This document shows positions 61,293-64,000 of a DNA stretch of 64,000 nucleotides, in pieces (the stretch's first letter is position 1; the number at the start of each line of letters is the position of its first letter). The stretch is from assembly GCF_018881775.1 (NCBI RefSeq), contig NZ_JACVPR010000001.1:1196318-1260317 (forward strand), read 5' to 3'. Under the pieces are notes generated by a model. The model was not told where the DNA came from. It saw only the letters and a list, made by a program, of their open reading frames with translations, and did not search any database. Source of the stretch: Polynucleobacter sp. MWH-Loch1C5 (lineage in GTDB: Bacteria > Pseudomonadota > Gammaproteobacteria > Burkholderiales > Burkholderiaceae). Both the position numbers and the translations under genes were made by a program.

Positions 61293-62365
61293 CCGAGTTG
61301 ATTCAAACCATCAATACCCACGGTCTAGCGCTCTTTGGTGAGTTGATCTGGCCAGTTGTTTGGTCTTTGATCAAGATTGTGGTGATTGTCTTGCCAATGT
61401 TTGGCTGTGTTGCTTACTTGACGCTTTGGGAGCGTAAGCTCATTGGCTGGATGCATATTCGTCTTGGCCCCAATCGAGTCGGCCCTCTAGGTTTGTTGCA
61501 ACCGATTGCAGATGCTTTAAAGCTATTGCTTAAAGAAGTCATCATGCCAAGCAAGGCCAATAAGGTGCTATATATCGTTGCGCCTGTGATGGTGATTGCT
61601 CCTGCCTTTGCGGCTTGGGCAGTGGTGCCGTTTCAGCTTGACTTGGTCCTTGCCAATGTTAATGCTGGCTTGCTGTACATCATGGCCATTACTTCGATCG
61701 GTGTATACGGCGTGATCTTGGCTGGTTGGGCATCGAACTCTAAGTATGCGTTCTTAGGGGCCATGCGTGCTTCTGCGCAGATGGTCTCCTATGAAATCTC
61801 GATGGGTTTGGCTTTGGCAGCTGTATTGGTCGTGTCTGGCTCATTGAACTTAACGGATATCGTCAAATCTCAGCAAACGGGTTACTTCGCTGATATGGGC
61901 CTTAATTTCCTCTCTTGGAATTGGTTGCCCTTATTGCCGATGTTCTTGGTTTACTTTATTTCAGGGGTGGCCGAACTGAATCGTCACCCGTTTGACGTGG
62001 TCGAGGGTGAGTCTGAGATTGTGGCCGGTCATATGATTGAGTATTCAGGTATGGCATTTGCCATGTTCTTCTTGGCTGAGTATGCCAATATGATTTTGAT
62101 CGCCACTTTGACTGCCATCATGTTCTTTGGGGGTTGGTCACCGATCGTCGATTTACCTATTCTGCGTGATATCCCAGGATTTTTCTGGTTGGCTGCAAAA
62201 ACATTTTTCTTCCTGTCTTGCTTTATTTGGTTGCGTGCGTCTTTCCCACGTTATCGCTATGACCAATTGATGCGCTTAGGTTGGAAGGTATTTATCCCCA
62301 TCTCCTTGGTTTGGGTCTTATTGGTTGCTGCTTGGCAGTTATCGCCCTTGAGTATTTGGAAATAG
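61289..62365 (+). CDS. nuoH: NADH-quinone oxidoreductase subunit H
   Basis: 358 residues with about eight membrane helices. [25 protein letters not shown] around residues 47-71 (family pattern) and the charged loop [18 protein letters not shown] near 230-247 are the conserved quinone-channel motifs; the acidic residues there link quinone reduction to proton pumping. It joins the peripheral and membrane arms. It overlaps nuoG by four bases. Confidence 0.97.
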   Translation: MTELIQTINTHGLALFGELIWPVVWSLIKIVVIVLPMFGCVAYLTLWERKLIGWMHIRLGPNRVGPLGLLQPIADALKLLLKEVIMPSKANKVLYIVAPVMVIAPAFAAWAVVPFQLDLVLANVNAGLLYIMAITSIGVYGVILAGWASNSKYAFLGAMRASAQMVSYEISMGLALAAVLVVSGSLNLTDIVKSQQTGYFADMGLNFLSWNWLPLLPMFLVYFISGVAELNRHPFDVVEGESEIVAGHMIEYSGMAFAMFFLAEYANMILIATLTAIMFFGGWSPIVDLPILRDIPGFFWLAAKTFFFLSCFIWLRASFPRYRYDQLMRLGWKVFIPISLVWVLLVAAWQLSPLSIWK

Positions 62366-62380
62366 GGCAAAGGCATAGAT

Positions 62381-62872
62381 ATGTTGATGAGAATCCGTGA
62401 GTTCTTAAGCAGTCTTCTCTTAAAAGAGTTGCTTCAAGGTTTGGCTTTAACTGGGCGTTATTTATTTAAACCCAAAATTACAGTGCAGTACCCTGAAGAA
62501 AAAACACCTATGTCACCGCGCTTCCGCGGTTTACATGCTTTGCGTCGCTACCCCAATGGCGAAGAGCGCTGTATTGCTTGTAAATTGTGTGAGGCTGTCT
62601 GTCCTGCGATGGCTATCACGATTGAATCCGATCAACGTGATGACGGCACGCGCCGCACTACGCGCTATGACATTGATTTAACAAAATGTATCTTTTGTGG
62701 TTTTTGTGAAGAAGCATGCCCAGTAGATGCGATTGTTGAAACGCATATTCATGAATATCACGGCGAAAAACGTGGCGATTTGTATTTCACTAAAGAAATG
62801 CTTTTGGCTGTGGGTGATCGTTACGAAAAAGAAATCGCAGCTAATAAAACAGCGGATGCTAAATACAAATGA
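62381..62872 (+). CDS. nuoI: NADH-quinone oxidoreductase subunit I
   Basis: 163 residues (161 if the second Met is used). Two 4Fe-4S ferredoxin motifs, [12 protein letters not shown] near 62-73 and [12 protein letters not shown] near 101-112, hold clusters N6a and N6b. [17 protein letters not shown] near 48 is the family's conserved lead-in. It relays electrons from NuoG to NuoB. The stop overlaps nuoJ in an ATGA arrangement. Confidence 0.97.
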   Translation: MLMRIREFLSSLLLKELLQGLALTGRYLFKPKITVQYPEEKTPMSPRFRGLHALRRYPNGEERCIACKLCEAVCPAMAITIESDQRDDGTRRTTRYDIDLTKCIFCGFCEEACPVDAIVETHIHEYHGEKRGDLYFTKEMLLAVGDRYEKEIAANKTADAKYK

Positions 62873-63489
62873 TGCTAGAACCTAAATCTATTCTCTTTTA
62901 CGTCTTTGCAGCAATATTGATTATTGCGGCCTTGCGCGTCATCACTGCTAGAAATCCGGTACACGGTGCCTTGTTTTTGGTTCTATCGTTTTTTACAGCA
63001 GCCGCTATTTGGATGCTCTTGGAAGCAGAATTCTTAGCCATTATGTTGGTCTTGGTCTATGTTGGCGCCGTGATGGTTTTATTCCTCTTTGTGGTGATGA
63101 TGTTAGATCTGGATTTAGGACATTTGCGTAAAGATTTCAAGCGCTATATTCCTGTAGCTTCTCTAGTGGGTGCTATTGTGGTTGCAGAAATGGCGATCGT
63201 CCTGATTAGGGGATTCATCGGTACACGTGCACCCGTGCAGAGTTTGCCTCCCGAAGTCGCTGCAAATAACACCAAGGCATTGGGTACTCTGATGTATACC
63301 CAATACTTGTTTGCTTTTGAGGTGGCCGGTTTAGTCTTATTGGTCGCGATTGTGGCTGCCGTGTCTTTAACTTTGCGTCGCCGTAAAGATACAAAAACCC
63401 AAGATATTCCAGATCAAATCCGTACCCGTCGCGAAGACCGTCTACGCCTTGTAAAAGATATGGGTGTTGATGAAGCCCCGAAAAAGTAA
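62869..63489 (+). CDS. nuoJ: NADH-quinone oxidoreductase subunit J
   Basis: 206 residues, or 205 if the second of two tandem ATGs is used. Five membrane helices are visible; [26 protein letters not shown] sequence near 58-80 is the third helix with its conserved pi-bulge region. The C-terminal 45 residues are charged and cytoplasmic ([20 protein letters not shown]). It is part of the membrane arm. It overlaps nuoI by four bases. Confidence 0.95.
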   Translation: MMLEPKSILFYVFAAILIIAALRVITARNPVHGALFLVLSFFTAAAIWMLLEAEFLAIMLVLVYVGAVMVLFLFVVMMLDLDLGHLRKDFKRYIPVASLVGAIVVAEMAIVLIRGFIGTRAPVQSLPPEVAANNTKALGTLMYTQYLFAFEVAGLVLLVAIVAAVSLTLRRRKDTKTQDIPDQIRTRREDRLRLVKDMGVDEAPKK

Positions 63490-63510
63490 GCCATCGAAAA
63501 GAGATTAATT

Positions 63511-63819
63511 ATGGAAATCACACTCGCCCACTACCTTGTCCTTGCGAGCATTTTGTTTGCCACTGGCGTGGTTGGAATTTTTCTAAATCGTAAGAACTTG
63601 ATTGTTTTGCTGATGTCGATCGAGTTAATGCTCTTGGCTGTGAACCTAAACTTTGTCGCTTTCTCTCATTACTTGGGAGATCTTGAAGGCCAAGTATTCG
63701 TATTTTTTATTTTGACTGTTGCTGCGGCTGAGGCAGCGATTGGTTTGGCAATTTTGGTGACCTTATTCCGTAAGCTTGATTCAATTCAAGCTGAAGACTT
63801 AGGCGAGTTAAAAGGTTAA
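63511..63819 (+). CDS. nuoK: NADH-quinone oxidoreductase subunit K
   Basis: 102 residues with three membrane helices. The conserved acidic residues of the proton path are the Glu in [19 protein letters not shown] near 36 and that in [13 protein letters not shown] near 70. It is the MrpC-like subunit of the membrane arm. It starts 21 bases after nuoJ. Confidence 0.97.
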   Translation: MEITLAHYLVLASILFATGVVGIFLNRKNLIVLLMSIELMLLAVNLNFVAFSHYLGDLEGQVFVFFILTVAAAEAAIGLAILVTLFRKLDSIQAEDLGELKG

Positions 63820-63848
63820 CCACTGGATAAGAGATTTAAGAGAACAAT

Positions 63849-64000
63849 ATGACACCTACCTTGAACCCTCATATCCTACTAGCGATTCCTCTGGCGCCGC
63901 TCGTGGGTGCTGCGATCGCTGGTCTTTTTGGCACTAAATTCTTTGGTAATCTTTTGCCAAGAGCCATGGCGCATATCGTCACCATCCTTGGTGTGGCAAT
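63849..64000 (+). CDS. nuoL: NADH-quinone oxidoreductase subunit L, N-terminal fragment
   Basis: An ATG 29 bases after nuoK, preceded by AAGAGA, opens a frame that runs off the window. The first 50 residues, starting MTPTLNPHILLAIPLAPLVG, include the hydrophobic first helix and a second one near the edge, as expected for the antiporter-like NuoL. Identification rests mostly on operon position. Confidence 0.85.
   Translation, partial: MTPTLNPHILLAIPLAPLVGAAIAGLFGTKFFGNLLPRAMAHIVTILGVA

Overview
The window reads as one continuous piece of a free-living betaproteobacterial chromosome. It most resembles a freshwater Burkholderiaceae of the Polynucleobacter type. This rests on gene order and family content (trxB-ftsK-lolA-serS, nadE-glnB, ilvBNC-psd-pssA-leuA-rpsO-pnp, tpiA-secG-tRNA-Leu-nuo), on lineage-typical families (DUF3422, DUF3619, DUF3106, a Bug-type solute receptor) and on moderate base composition. 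The genus is inferred from memory of gene order, not from a search. I see no complete insertion sequence, prophage, CRISPR array or rRNA. No gene-free stretch exceeds about 275 bases, and convergent neighbours often touch or overlap.

Layout. 1-6000: the tail of a copper-type P-ATPase, a DUF3422 membrane protein, a glutathione transferase, an NAD(P)H-hydrate dehydratase, a 45-residue membrane peptide, a DUF2147 secreted protein, chorismate lyase and a DEAD-box helicase. 6000-10250: pyrophosphatase, glutamine-dependent NAD synthetase with PII protein GlnB, a LeuE-type exporter and thioredoxin reductase. 10300-15100: ftsK, lolA, serS and HU. 15200-24000: a ring-opening dioxygenase, a methyltransferase, RF3, the de novo NAD genes nadB and nadA-nadC, three bactofilins and panD. 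24100-34400: phosphomannomutase/phosphoglucomutase, pgi, tRNA-Ser, hemW, rdgB, rph, yicC, gmk, rpoZ, the (p)ppGpp synthetase/hydrolase, greB and tRNA-Arg. 34600-42300: Bug receptor, a gamma-glutamyltransferase homologue, an FtsX-like permease, a truncated globin, and a four-gene cluster of RDD protein, DUF3106, DUF3619 and ECF sigma factor. 42470-49060: branched-chain amino acid and phospholipid genes, with an unannotated leucine leader peptide and attenuator before leuA. 49300-54350: rpsO, pnp, quinone reductase, tpiA, secG and tRNA-Leu. 54438 to the end: complex I genes nuoA-K and the start of nuoL.

The most unusual signals are regulatory. First, at least six genes at transcription-unit heads lack a Shine-Dalgarno sequence. 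Each has a near-consensus -10 box ending exactly six bases before its ATG, which places +1 on the start codon and predicts leaderless mRNAs (nadE, trxB, nadB, pgi, yicC, the ECF sigma gene). Second, a leucine-rich leader peptide with terminator and antiterminator precedes leuA and may itself be leaderless. Third, the ECF sigma/DUF3619/DUF3106 cluster has the architecture of a sigma, membrane anti-sigma and periplasmic sensor system of unknown stimulus. Fourth, the pnp leader folds so that its outer stem takes in part of the ribosome binding site.
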